A DNA stretch of 64,000 bases from Pseudoscleropodium purum (Eukaryota; Streptophyta; Bryopsida; Hypnales; Brachytheciaceae): contig OZ017797.1 of NCBI GenBank assembly GCA_963969395.1, positions 28,396,001 through 28,460,000 of the forward strand. Reading direction: 5' to 3'. A program made the translations under genes and the position numbers. The notes beneath the pieces were generated by a model. It saw only the letters and a program-made list of their open reading frames with translations, was not told the origin of the DNA and did no database searches. Positions 25,001 through 38,640 of this stretch are shown here, piece after piece. Each line of letters opens with the position of its first letter. Positions within the stretch are counted from its first letter, which is position 1.

Positions 25001-27843
25001 GAGCCATTGTTGACTTTTAATACCACTAATAGTTATTTAACAATCAAATATCAAAAGATCTCTATTCATGCACAAAATTCCCTTGAAGATATTCCAAAAT
25101 GTTAAAAAATATATAATTGGACACTATTGAATAAATAAAGAGGAATTTTCACCTCTTTTGGTGGCAAAAAGGGATCCCAGGTTAATACACTCTGGAACTC
25201 AATTTTTTCAAGCTCAAATATAACTAATGACTTTTTCAAAAGTTATGCAAGACATATAATGCACATTCAAAATTCCCAGAATTGCACTCCATTTGTTATA
25301 TACTAAGCTATACTAAGAGATACTTCAACTTCACTAATCAATATTAATACTACATCATGAATATTAATGGATAAATGTAGCGTTTTAGATAAGAGTGGAC
25401 CAATGATTTCAAGAATTGGAAAAAAAAAAAGAGCAGTTATTATTACCTTGACTAAATCTTTGGAACCCCTACAAAAAAAATGATGCAAATTAATTGTATT
25501 TTTAGTCTTTTGATTATTTCCTTCTAATAGTTGTTGGTGTGCTCACTTAGAAAAAAATACATGAAATGTGTTGCACATGTGCTTCAATTTTTATTTAATT
25601 GTGTGCAAAATATGAGTAACACAAATATTATACTACTTTTAATTAGGAGTGGACTTAGAGTTCACCACACTTTTGTTGCAATCTTCTTCCTATAGCAATG
25701 ACATACAAAGTTCAAGACTAACGAATTGTTAGAAATTATCATGTAGTTACTATTTTTTCATGGGTGCATACATTAACTTACAAGTTATCGCATTGTTACA
25801 ATGCACATGATTACTATAAAGAATTGGCACTACTTTATAATATATATTAACTATGTGACTTTTAAATGTTAATCACAAGTGCGTAAAAGACACAAATTAT
25901 ATATAAAAATTTATTATCTTTGTTGTGCATTTTATGTATGTTGAAATACTCAGAAAATACATAAGAATAATGTCATTGCTTTTTGCACTGTAATATTCTT
26001 ATTAAATTACATCAATGTTCCAAAAATGAATATCATTTTAATCATTACTAATTCTTTTTTTAAACAAATTTATTATATTCTATTTGTGAAAACCTGATTT
26101 AACTAGATCCATCCTTATTATAAGCCATCAAATTTTAGCTTGAATAAACTCGATCAATAAGCCAACAAGAAAACTAATGACATAAAAAGAAATTAAATTA
26201 AATCCATCAATAGGCCAACAAGAAACTTGATGACATAGAAAACAAAATGTCTTCAAGAATATAATGAAATTTGTGTGAGGAGAGGTCCTTTATATACAGA
26301 TATCCATTATTTGTCATGGCAAGGGATAGGGGATAACTTGAAGATGACAGCTTCAAGCTCATTGTCAACTTATTGTAGTCGGTCAATGTAGAAATTGTAT
26401 TCAAAGTAGATGTTCCGGCCTCATTTAGGCATAGTTAATCAACTTATTCTTAAAAATTTTGAACTAAGAAAAGTTGTACAATAAGACCAAAATTCACTTA
26501 CAAAAATCCTTTTGTGATTTAGAGATTTTTATAAAAAATTTTGGACAAAATTTAGAGACAGGTTTATAAATGTAAACAAAATTGTTCATTGTAACCTATT
26601 TCTGAATTCTGTCCATAACTTTTTATAAAACTCTCAAAATCACAAACAAATTTTTGGAGGTGAAATTTAGTTTCATTAGACAACTTTTCTTAGTTAAAAG
26701 TTTTTAGGAAAAAGTTGATTTACTATGCCTCAATGAGGTCTAAAGAGTGTTGATTTTACAAAGTTAACTTTTCAATCGACTTACTACGAAAGTTGTAAAA
26801 AAATTTTAAAAATGCAATGTTAGTGCAAGAACTATGCATGGACATGATGTAGTGTGATTATTGCACTAACTTCATATGTCTTAAATTAGCACTAATGTTG
26901 CACAAAGTTAGTTGCCTATCGCTAAACCACAGAAATCATGCATATTTTATTAAGCATAGTTATCGTGCAACTTTAGCACTTCATACTCAAATATCAATAA
27001 CGTGTGCAAATTACATAGTGCTAGTGAATGTTAATATCATGCAGTAATAATATTTCAGAATGAACAAATGTAACATGAAAACAATGCCCGACAATAATCA
27101 TACAATTACTATTGACAATTCATGACAAGGGAACTTTGTGATGTGAGGGATTATATTGTGGAAGAAAATCACTATTCTTGTATTCTTATTCTATGTTTGA
27201 AGATATTGAGTTTTTTGACCAAATTTTTATTGGCTTTCCTTTCTTGAATGTTATTCAAATATGTAGTTTTTTTTCCAAACATCTCTAATTGTTTGAAAAA
27301 CTCAAATACAAAAAGGTAAGATTTCACAAAGAATAAATTATATTTTGATATCAGGTGGCAAAAAATTAGTGAAATTTTTTTATATGTTGTGGATTACAGT
27401 GAAAAATTTGGAGAAGGTTCATGAAAAGTGAAGCAAGTAAGTTTCCAAGGTCTAAAAATGAATTCAATCTAACATTGAACTTGGTCTCTTTGGTTGCTTT
27501 TGTTTTGACAACAAGACAAAGTTGCTTTTAAAATGTAATTTATCCCTACTGACACAGAAGTGAAAGCATGGAACTCAGCAAAGGCAATTCCAACTCAGAA
27601 ATACTTAGAAATGCATCTCCGTTTTCACAAGAGTTTGCCCTTGGTTCCTCCATATTATCACATGCACGTTGGATGTATTAGCTGTTACATTAGGTCATTG
27701 GCACAGTATTTCACCAGAAATTGGCGTAACTCACATCCTTCTGAACGGAATGAAAATCATCCACCATATGTAACGAGAGCACTATCGTCAATCGAGAGCC
27801 CTGGGATTATCCCCACGTAACACGGAATCTGAACCGTCCAAGG
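25001..27843. other. AT-rich intergenic and promoter side of the P2 gene
   Basis: No gene recognised. From about 27550 the composition becomes more balanced, which fits the promoter and leader of the P2 gene. Short frames at 26207-26404 and 27560-27820 have no recognisable domain. Confidence 0.55.
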
Positions 27844-27853
27844 AATTAGGGTT
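27844..27853 (-). promoter_or_regulatory. telo-box upstream of P2
   Basis: AATTAGGGTT is the reverse of a telo-box (AAACCCTAA-like), an element typical of promoters and leaders of plant ribosomal protein genes. It lies about 100 bases before the P2 start. A second such word, AAACCCTAG, is at 28067-28075 in the first intron. Confidence 0.5.
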
Positions 27854-27952
27854 CGTTACTTGGGGGATTTGGGTGCTCATCGTGTTTCTCTTTGGTCACG
27901 CTTACAAGGGCCACTTCCCTCTTGCGCTTCGATCTTTAGCTGTCCAGCCATA

Positions 27953-29061
27953 ATGAAGGTTGTCGCTGCCTACCTGTTGGCCCTTCTGGGAGGCAATGCG
28001 GCCCCCAGCGCCAAGGACATTGAGGCCATCCTCGGGTCAGGTGAGAATTCCTTCTCTGAGGAATTGAAACCCTAGTTTGGGTTCCGGCAAACATGCATTC
28101 GTGTGGAATTGGATGACTGAGTGTAACTGATTTCTATGAATGTTTGTTCAGTCGGCGCCGAGGCCGATTCCCATAGGGTGAAGCTTTTGTTGTCGGAGTT
28201 GGAGGGCAAGGACATTTTGGAAGTGATCGCAGCAGGGAAGGAGAAGTTCGCTTCGGTGCCTTCCGGTGGAGGCGGTGGCGTGGTTGTGGCGTCGAGCGGT
28301 GGTGGTGGTTCATCTGCGCCTGTCGTCGAGGAGAAGAAGGAAGAGGTGAAGGAGGAGGCCAAGGAGGAGTCCGATGATGTAAGTGTTTCGATTGCCACTC
28401 TTTCACTCTGAACTTTTGAAGGTTCCATTGAGGGTGCATGAGGGGTATGGAGGTTCATTGAAATTTGTATCTGGTCTCCTCTCGACATCCTTTGAATCTA
28501 GGGGACGAGATCAGGGGATTGGGTACATTCTAGTTGGGGATCGTGCACAAACTATCTATGGTGCCGCAGTTCAACTGATTTTCATGATGCAGTCTTTTAC
28601 GTTGTTCTGGATAATTTCAACGTAGTGCTTTGCGCAACAGAGTTGAATGAAGCGAAATTCTCATAATTCTTAGCACTGCATTCGGGTTCTTGGAGTATAG
28701 GATTGTCCAAAATTCGTATCAGCATCTTGCAGTATAGCAATTTGTGTTGGAAAGCCTGAAGCTTGTTGTACTAGTTTAGGGATTAATGTGAGCAAAATGA
28801 ATGTAGTCCTGATTTAAACTTAAATCCATTCCATAGATTCTCGCTATCGCCACTTTCAGCATGAACATTCCTCTAGCTTTACTGAGTGATATAGTTCATT
28901 CCGAAGACTCGCGCTATCACCACTGTTTACTGCAAGAGTGAACATACCTCTCGTATCAGTATGATATAGTTTAGGGTTAGGGTTTTATTGTTTAAAATGT
29001 TTTCTCATTCTGGATACACCCTTCTGTTATGCAGGATATGGGCTTCAGCTTGTTTGACTGA
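27953..29061 (+). CDS. RPP2: 60S acidic ribosomal protein P2
   Basis: Three exons, 27953-28040, 28152-28378 and 29035-29061, join in frame to 113 residues, the usual length for P2. With P1 and P0 it forms the lateral stalk of the large ribosomal subunit, which recruits and activates the translational GTPases. The start [20 protein letters not shown] is typical of the N-terminal dimerisation domain. A Gly/Ser/Ala-rich hinge follows at about residues 65-83 (GGGGG and SGGGG runs), then an acidic Glu/Lys segment. The last exon, nine codons including the stop, adds DMGFSLFD, giving the conserved [11 protein letters not shown] tail that contacts elongation factors. The preceding frame is open upstream, but the family start is the ATG at 27953. 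Telo-box words in the leader and first intron suggest co-regulation with other ribosomal protein genes. Confidence 0.96.
28827..28971 (+). repeat. tandem pair in the second P2 intron
   Basis: Two diverged units of 70 and 75 bases, each starting CATTCC and ending ATATAGTT and containing CGCTATC(G/A)CCACT, sit head to tail. A TTAGGGTTAGGG word follows immediately. Confidence 0.6.
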
Positions 29062-30351
29062 GTGCAACAACGAGATTGGACTGAGATAGTTCGATTTCTA
29101 GATTTAGGAACTTCTGTTCTGGCCATCCTCTCCTGTCAAACAAAGCTTGTGGGATGGCACGATTGGCGAAGACAATACCATTTGTGTACTTATGATTTGA
29201 CACGATCAATTTGTGATCCTGGATCTGAATTCCCACTTTTTAAGCTCTTTTGATTGCCTTCGTCTCCAGTGGCTGGGGAATTTTTCGTCAGTCGTTTACT
29301 TCTCGGTGATGTACAGGTTTCTTGTATGAGGGAACTAGTTATGCGCCTTGTGATTGTAGATTCCTTGGGCAATTCACGGCTGGTCTCCTTGGTTGGAGCT
29401 CAATTCTTGTGGGGTTGGAGGGAAGGCTTCTTTACTTAACAACCGTTGTTGCCCATTGCTGGAACCTCTTAACCGAATTTAGTGCGTTGTCTTCTACCGA
29501 CACGCTGACTTGATCGGGTCATCTGCGCAAATGTTATCTCATGAATCAAAAACATAAGCACCCGAGTTTTTAGTTCAGGGCAGGGGTTTAGTATTCTATA
29601 TGTGGGCAGTTGGGTATTATTTGGGAGCATGTGTTCGTTGCATTTGATTCCTTAGGTCCACAGTATGAATCCTTCAACTGTGAATAATGTCTTCTCTAGT
29701 GTTTGGTTCAATATCATATTCAAATTATGTCTTACAATATATGCATACTGTCCAGCAAAATGCAAATCAAGTACGTGGGGATGTAGAAAACTTTGTTGCT
29801 TCCCTTCTCATAATGTTGAGGTACACGGCAAAGATTGAAAGGTAGGATGAAATATGAAGTTGTGACATCATGATTGTTTTGTGTAAGAGGATTCTAGTCT
29901 TATGGATTTTATTGTCATCATTTCTTTTATTTTAGTGCACAAGTTTGTTATTGTTCTCTAATCCAATGTTTTATTTCTTTCTATCTTTTAGGGATTGACA
30001 ATATTAAGGTTGAAGTAGCTTACATTTTTATTCACTTACCTATAAGGCATTGTGTTTGAGTGCCTAAGACATTGAGATTGTCTTTGGCACAAATGATTAT
30101 TTTAGCAAAACCCTCATTTGTTTTCTTCAACCTCTTTAGGATTATAGAACCTACTTTGATCTTTGGGGAAAGTAGGCAAATTCTATTAACTTTATATTTT
30201 GAATTTTATAGGATAGTTCCTAATTATAATACTATACATTTGAAAGTTTGTCTCATATTAAAAGTCTAGGTTCTAAAATCCCTATCTGGGTTAAACAAAT
30301 TATTAAAATTTATATGTATGATAGACATATTCCTAGAAAATAGGTCATTAT
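29062..30351. other. P2 3' flank and intergenic sequence
   Basis: The first few hundred bases have balanced composition and probably include the P2 3' untranslated region. Overlapping short frames on both strands at 29045-29513 show no domain. No further gene recognised. Confidence 0.5.
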
Positions 30352-30753
30352 TTAACCCTTTAAGGACCATGGTTGATTGTGGGGGCGGGCAAGACATTTC
30401 CTTATTTTAGATTGAAATTTTGAAAAAGTACCAAATAGTGATGCATTCCTAAGATCTAACTATACTAATGAAATTGGCATGAATACCAGGGACTTTGTAG
30501 TAAATGCATGACAAATTTTGCATCAATTTCTATATTGATTTCAGCATTTTTAGCCAATATTTTGTTTGTTTTTTCAACCCCAAAACCACATGCTAGCAAA
30601 GATTGTCTTGATTCTTATTCCCATGCATTTGGTTCCCAATATCCCACATCCGTTACTTTTTGTACATATCTAATTTCATTCTAAAATTCTTGCTACAAAT
30701 GACAATGTATCAATTTCAACCCAAAAGTGGTTGACTGATCCTTAAAGGGTTAA
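30352..30753. mobile_element. TTAA-ended short element with perfect 15-base inverted repeat
   Basis: The 402-base segment begins TTAACCCTTTAAGGA and ends with its exact reverse complement TCCTTAAAGGGTTAA. The inverted similarity continues weakly inward (GGTTGA against TCAACC). The interior is non-coding and does not match the 930-base family, although the termini share TTAACCC. It lies 180 bases upstream of TTAA element copy D. Confidence 0.75.
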
Positions 30754-30932
30754 ATCATCATACTTGTAGTCTTCAATTTTGAGGATTTCAATTGATTGTG
30801 CTTCTAAAATGATATTCAAAATTAAAAATGAGATGATCTTTATAACTTTCTTTAAATTTTGGACATCAATTTGACAATATGTAGTTTTTATATAATTAGA
30901 TGTTCCAAGAAAATAATTAGAATATTCTGTAC

Positions 30933-31860
30933 TTAACCCCTAAAGGTTTTGACTATGTTTTCACCAAAAATACTCTAAAACTGCCATTTCTAGTGCAAGT
31001 ACCAAATTTTTGAAAAAAAACATTTTTGGACACAAATAACTGTAGGATCTTATAGTAAACTATTTTGAAAAGATGTGGTAAATATTTAAGGAATTTTCAC
31101 CTTGCCGATTGCAAGATAGTAGCGTTTGAACTCACAAAAATCATTTTTTTTTCCTTGCAAAAATCCGAGCAGCTGCACTTCACTAGGTCACATTTGCATG
31201 AAAAAATGTCCAAAATGGTGGTTACTCTTTGAATTCATTCTTCAAAGAAAGTTGGCTACATGCTTGAAAATTTCTAGATCATTTGAAATTGTACAACGTA
31301 TAAGAAAAAAATAGTAAGTAGAAAATGATTCAAAGTGCTAAATTGTTAATAATTTCTTTATGGAATTGAAAATTTTCAATCCCAATGGTTGAAATGTAGT
31401 AATAAAAAATGTACACCTGAATTTTTTTATTGTTTTTCAAAAATATTTAAAATTGAGTAAAATAAAGGGCTTCAAAGTTTATTTTAGAGTAGAGATTCCA
31501 TAACTATCCACAAACTACTAAAAAACTAAAACTCCTTGTAACTTTTGATTCATCCATCCAAATGGAATGATTCAAAGCTTTCCATGTAGATATAAATCTA
31601 AAGAATCAATTCCCAATTTTAATTTTTGAAGAAGTTTTTTTTGTTGCCCAAGGTGCCCGCAAAATCCTGAAAATCACATTTCATACAATAAATTTTTAGC
31701 CATGTAGTCAAAAGTTATACCAAATTTTGGGCCTTAAAGATACTCCTCGGTAAAATGTTGTGTGAAAATTTCAAAGAAAAAAAATTAAAACTCCATTTGT
31801 AGTAAACTGCCCAAAATCACTATGTTGCCAAAAAATGGGGTTCAAGGCTTTATAGGTTAA
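30933..31860 (+). mobile_element. TTAA-flanked element, copy D
   Basis: The 928-base copy begins TTAACCCCTAAAGGTTTTGA and ends TATAGGTTAA. It follows copy A phrase by phrase: GACTATGTTTTCACCAAAAA, the GCAGCTGCACTT centre, then GGAATGATTCAAAGCTTTCC and the TATGTTGCCAAAAAA right end. Non-coding. Confidence 0.8.
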
Positions 31861-33800
31861 ACCATTGTAGAAAATTACATGTACCACATTTTATTTTATT
31901 CCTAAAAATTTAGTAAATATATTCAAATATAAACTATTAAATTGATAATTTAACAATTAACATTTTTCATTTGGATATCAATTTGACATTGGAACTTTAT
32001 CTTGTTCAAATACAACTCCATAAAGGAACAATTCCTCATCATTCTACAACTTCTCATATTTATGAGACATATAAGAATGATTCAAATTGAAAATGTCATG
32101 TGCCAATAAATCCAATTCAATATGAAGCCAAGCTTGTGTTATGACTCTATACCTCAATTTATATACCTTGCATGTCAAATACCAAAAAATCCACTACAAA
32201 TGCAATTGCAATTAGACACCCCAAACAATTAAGGATTAAACAATGAAAGTCCTCATAAATGGTGGGTCCTTTGTTCAATACTTATTCTAGCTATAAAGGT
32301 TATATGTCTCCCCTTTTTTTGAACTAAGTTATAATCTTAGGCCACATCCATGATAGGGTCATCATAGGAGTCTAGCATTAGTATTTTTAGGACTAGGGCC
32401 TTTGTAAAGAACAAAATTTGTGTCTCCAAAAGAAATAACCATATATAGTGTGAAAATCTCACATTAGGAGGAATTAAAGTTTGCTAGCCATGTTAGGTAA
32501 GATAAAAAAAAATTCTTCTAACTTCAATTGTTATAGTCTTTCAATTTATAAAGTCAAAGTTTAAAAAAAATTGACATATTCCCATAGTAGTGGTTAATAC
32601 AAATTTGTACATTTGAATTTTGAAAGAGAATTTTTTTTCATTGCCTTGAAAAGTGGCAGCTTTTCTTAATCAATTGTGCCCCAAATGTACCCCAATCCTT
32701 AGGGATTATATGCCACTTATTGTACTATGTTCTATTTCCCATGTTTCCAACAATGAGTTAAACTTCAAGTACTATGATAGACATGTAGAATGAATTTGAG
32801 AAAGATAACTTATTTGGAATACTAGAGAACATTGGTTCAATTTGACCACCATTATAACCTCTAAAGGTTTGTGTATCCAAAAAGTGAATTCACTTTAATC
32901 AACCTTGATTGCAAATTTCAATATAACCATTTTGGTATTTGATTTAAAGTAAGAAAATGAAACAATTTGATAAGATGTCCTTCTACTTCATCTTCAAATT
33001 TTGAAAAGAATCCAAAGATTAAAATAATTATTGCAATTACAAGTTCTATGTGTTCAAATCCAAATAATATAATATGTTACGTTTTTCAATCATATTTTTT
33101 TTAAATGAATTAAAATTACAATTTTAGTTTTTCATTCTAACTTTCATTTATGCTACAAATTCTAGATTATTTTAATCCATATTCTAATTGATATTATTTT
33201 ATTTCTACCTTCATCTTTAAAAAATTACAATAATTTGATTTTAAAATCAAATTTCCTTAACAAATAAATAAATCAAATTTCCATTAGAAAAAAATAGCAA
33301 AATTTTGAACATGAATTACATCAAAAGATAAATTTATTTTGATAGTTGAATTTGACTTCAAGTTCTTTGCAATGGTTGTTTTGGGTGTAAAAATTAAAAC
33401 AACCAATTGAGAAATTTTCACACTAATCTCCATTTCTACTTGTACTTCTTGAAAAAAATTCAAATAATGTGGGTTGTTTTTTACTATTTTTACCTATTTA
33501 TTTTTAACTTTTGCAACAAAATGTTAATAATTACAATTTCTACAAAACAAATTGAAATTTCTCACAATGATACACAATTCATAATTTCAAGTAATAAAAA
33601 TAGGATAGACATCAATAGGCTAAGCTTACAATAAGCTCAAACATGATGTTAGATCAATTGGCAATGGATCTCAATTCTAAGGGTTTAATGGCCACAATGT
33701 TGCAAAGATTGCAACCTCACCTCCTTTACACATATATTCGATTCTTGTCATTAAGAAAAATACTTTATATATATATAACCTATTGATAACATATTCTATT
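31861..33800. other. AT-rich intergenic with one member of a second repeat family
   Basis: No gene recognised. Bases about 32395-32720 are homologous to about 35110-35950: both contain TTAAAGTTTGCTAGCC, then TAGTCTTTCAAT or TAATCTTTCAAT, then AAAAGTGGCA. This copy lacks the long ATTT tract of the other. Confidence 0.6.
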
Positions 33801-35050
33801 TTAACCCCTAAATGCCCAAGGCATCATCTTTTGGTGTCAACTAAACTTTGAAGTTAAATAAAATTTTACCAAAATATTATTTTTAATATTTTTAATTGGA
33901 TATCCTTTAATCTTTAGAAGAACAAGACCATTTTTCTATTGAAAATCACTCAAAACCTACCACTTTTACTACATTCACCTACAAAAATAGAAAGTATTAT
34001 TTTAAAAATCTAGCCATATAATCTTATATATCACTTGTCTCTAGTCATCTGATAAGAATTTTATGAAGTTTGACTATGCAATTTGGAAGATATTAGCATT
34101 CCAAGTTGGAATTTTTTTTTTGAATGTTGCACTATAAGAGAAAGGTGTGTTTAAATGAGTTTTTAACTATAGTCCTAGATATAAGATTATAAATGTAACC
34201 TTTAAAGTGATTCTCAACAAAATTTTACTAGGATAATTTTTCTAGGATAATTTTACCATCTAAGCATCTTTTAAAAAATATAATGTATAGATGCTTAGAT
34301 TGCCCAAAAAACAAGATTGTCCATAATTTTTTCATCACTAATTCAAATAGAATGAATAAAAGCTTCACATGTAGACAAAAAATTATTGTTTGAAGAAAGA
34401 AGCTTTGAAAATTTTATTATTCAATTCCTAATTTTGTTAGTGATGAATCTACCCAAATTGACTTTTGATAGAAATATACCAAAATATTGTTAGTCAATCC
34501 CTAATTTTGGCTTAGAGTAGCAAAAATTTTGCCTTGGGATACCAATTGAAAAAAAAGTTACAATAGTAGAAAATTGATGTGTTCTCCTATTTAAAAAAAA
34601 ATTCCAAAACATCATGATGAAATTTGAGACAATAGACACCTACGTGAATTCTTCCAAATCCCCTAAGGAGATTGTTTTTTTTTTGGGATTAAACTCTATT
34701 TTAAGCATCAAAATTCAAATTTAATAAAAATTATCCATGATTTTTCTAATAGAGATTTTGTGCAAGAATATCCATTGCAAATCTTGATTTTTGAGTATTA
34801 GAGATTCTTAGAGATGAACCTCAAATATACTAAATTTTAGGGGGATTACATTGAAAATTCTTTTTCATCCCTAAGGATCAAGTGTTTGTTCAATATACAC
34901 AAGAAATCTCAAGTAGGATCCTACAAAGGCAATTTTGGTTAAATGTTCATGAAATTTTGAGAAAAGGTGCAAATATGTACTCCCTAAGTTAGAATATAAT
35001 TTTTTTTTCTAATTTGGTGCCTAGATCAAAAGTTATGCAACCCTAAATTT
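33801..35050 (+). repeat. diverged relative of the TTAA elements
   Basis: It starts TTAACCCCTAAATGCC, the family terminus. Later phrases (ATCACTCAAAACCTACCACTT, then CAATTTGGAAGATATTAGCA) follow the order seen in copy D but are much diverged, and the downstream part resembles 1780-2050. The right end is not clear, so the limit is approximate. Confidence 0.4.
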
Positions 35051-35109
35051 TTTGGGCAGTTTTGGCAACTTTGGGCAATATGTACAAAACTACTCCTATA
35101 ATTTTGAAA

Positions 35110-35950
<841 letters not shown>

Positions 35951-37405
35951 TTATGTTAAAAAATTGTAAAGTAGATTTTAAAAAGCTATAAATCAATTAT
36001 AGTTATGTATTTTTATCTATTGTTTCATTAATGACAACAATTTTAAATTTGACATTTAAAGAGAGGATTAAAAGACTTCAAATCTTTCAATTTATAAGTG
36101 ATACTTTTGATTTTTTTTCTTCAAAGTGACCTATAACCATTAGATGGTTTCTAGCCCCCTTGGAGGGTTGCAAGTTCTTTTGCATTCTGTTGGATTCCCA
36201 AACTCTATTAACTATTGTATAGAAGTTGCTTGACATGGCAGAGAGACTTTCAAGTCATTTAAAAAAATTATTTAAAATTTAAAAAATTTAAATTTTTTAT
36301 CATTTTCAAATTTTCAATTTAAAGACAAATAAATAAATTTGACAATGGCTGTTTTTGAACTACTAGGGGAACAATACTAGGAATACATTTGAAATGGCTC
36401 TCCATGCCCGTCCCCCACACATGTAATGATTTGAAGTTTGTATTTCTATAGTTAAAAGTTTTAAAAATTGATCAAACTAGTCTAAATTTGGGCTTGTTTG
36501 TTTAGTTGAAAGAATTGAAAAAAGGCCTTGGAGCATTTAGGGGTTCAACTCCTCTTAACCCTTTTAATTAGGAAGTTATAGTCTAAAAAAGATTAATGTA
36601 TGATTTTTCATATTAAGAAATGAATAATATACCTATTCTTCTAATGAATTGGAGCATTTTGGTAAATATCATGGTCTTGAGGGACCATTTCCTTTTAGGA
36701 TTAATTCTTCTACAAGGTCATAACAAACAAATGATTTAGAACATCTACCATTAAAAGCATCATTAAACTGTCTTTATACTTAATAGTGATTTATTGACTG
36801 CTAATTTTGTCCAATTTCAATTTGTTTGATTTTAGTTTTAGGTCCACCACTGTGATAGTTTTAGTGGTTTATGTCACTTTGAAAATTCATAGAAAATATA
36901 TGCCATATTTGAAAAATCTATTTTTTTTAACTCATGATTTTCAATTGCTAATACTACTAAAATATCATTTTTACAAGAAGGTGCCTTTAACTATGGTGAA
37001 TTGCTTATATTAACAATTTTGTGTGTTTCTACTTGAATTGCTTATATTGATGATTTAGGTGTTTTTACTATAGTCACTAAGCATTGAAGTTTTTTTTGTA
37101 TTTTTTTTCATTTTTTATGAGGTGCCAAAGTGGCAATATAAAATTTTTATAGTGGTGCTCCAAATTTCAACATTCATCCACATATTGGATAGAAAATTAC
37201 ACAATAGTACATATCACAATTCCATAATTCTTGTTTCATCCACAATTTGGCAATTTCATCCAACATTTTTTTTTAATTCGAAGTTCTCTGGTGAAATACT
37301 TCATCTGTTTAGTTGCCATTGTTTAGCCAAATTATTTTTTTTCTGGCACGAGAAAGCTAAGCACAGTAGCAAAAAGTGTCGGTTTTGGAGTACCCACATT
37401 AGGGC
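35951..37405. other. AT-rich intergenic with a decayed AAGGTAG-family end
   Basis: No gene recognised. From about 37280 the sequence resembles the right half of the AAGGTAG element: GTTCTCTGGTGA, then AGCAAAAAGTGTCGGTTTTG and GAGTACCCACATTAGG. The left half is too diverged to place. Confidence 0.5.
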
Positions 37406-38640
37406 AATAAAAGCGACTGCCGCCTGTTTCAGGGAAGATGCCACAGACCCTACGGTACAGTAGTATCAGCAATTCAGCATCCGCATCCCACGAGCCAGGC
37501 AAGACCTGGAAACACCCGCATCCATCCGTCCACGTCTCCCCAACTCCCCCACTTTCCCTGCTTCCCCATCGGAGCTCCCTCCCAATCGGAAGCTGATCGA
37601 AGCCCAGAACTTCGGAGCCACTGATCTGCGACTCCCCACCAGTGGAAGTTAGATCCCCGCAGACCCGCGAATCCGGAACACAACCAGCATCCTTCTCTCA
37701 TGCATCCACCGATCCCTGCTCTTCAATCCCTCGCGAACCTCCCTCCCAAACCTCACATCCAGCTCAGGCATGGAGCTCAGACACACATCGATCTGGCCCG
37801 TGTCAGTTCTCAGTAGTAGTGCGGGAAGATGCCCGAACCCCGGGATGAAAAATCACGCGCTCGGAGGCGACGATCCAGTTTCATGGGCAGTCTGTGGTTC
37901 TTACTGTACTGTACTGCAGATGAGAAGGCGACTGGAGCGGAGGAAGCGGAGTAGATATGGGGAAGGGTTGAGGTTGCAGACTTGCAGTGAGCGGCACTGG
38001 GTTGACATATATAATTAATGGGGCCATGGGAGGGATGACTTTCTAGTGGGTCCTTCTTTCTCGTTGCCAGATGCAACTCGGGATCCCGCTTCACTTCCAG
38101 AATTATTGTCCCTTCATCACTACCTTACCCAAGTTAGTGCGAACTTATTAGCTTCACTTCACTTCCCGCCCGATTAAGTTACGCAACTGACTCTTGGATT
38201 CGACCTTCTATCTCCTTGTATCTGGCTCCTCACTCGGTCTAGTCCCAGTCCCAGTGCACGCCTCTCTTCTATCTCTGGTTTGGGCTTCAATCCTCCTGCT
38301 ATTGTGGATGTCGGGTCACGGATATGGCACTTCTTCATTGGACTCCGGACTGCAGTGCGCGATCGATGGCGACGTTCGTCAGGAGCAGTAATGAGGTCAC
38401 CATGAATTTCTCTGGGTGCCCTGGATTCCGAAGTGTCACGGTTGGAGCGACGAGATTCAGGGCTTGTTAACTTATGTGGTAGTGTGGTTCTGAGCTCGTT
38501 AGAGTCTATAAACAAGCTAGTATCCCAAGCTGGAAGAAGAAGACGTTGTGACGACGATGGCTGGGGATGGCTGCGACTGGCGGGAGTTTGCAGTGGGGGT
38601 GCTTATTTAGGACTGCCTGGGCTGGAGCTGCCAGCAAGCC
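37406..38640 (+). promoter_or_regulatory. GC-rich upstream region and probable leader of the receptor kinase
   Basis: Composition rises sharply in G+C for about 1.2 kb before the receptor kinase start at 38641. Many overlapping frames on both strands result from this composition; none shows a domain. It is read as promoter plus 5' untranslated region. The transcription start cannot be placed by reading. Confidence 0.45.

Noticed and set aside
33655..33750. tRNA-like or SINE-like promoter boxes (CAATTGGCAATGG and ATTCGATTC)
   Set aside because: Spacing is too long and no cloverleaf forms; too weak to call.
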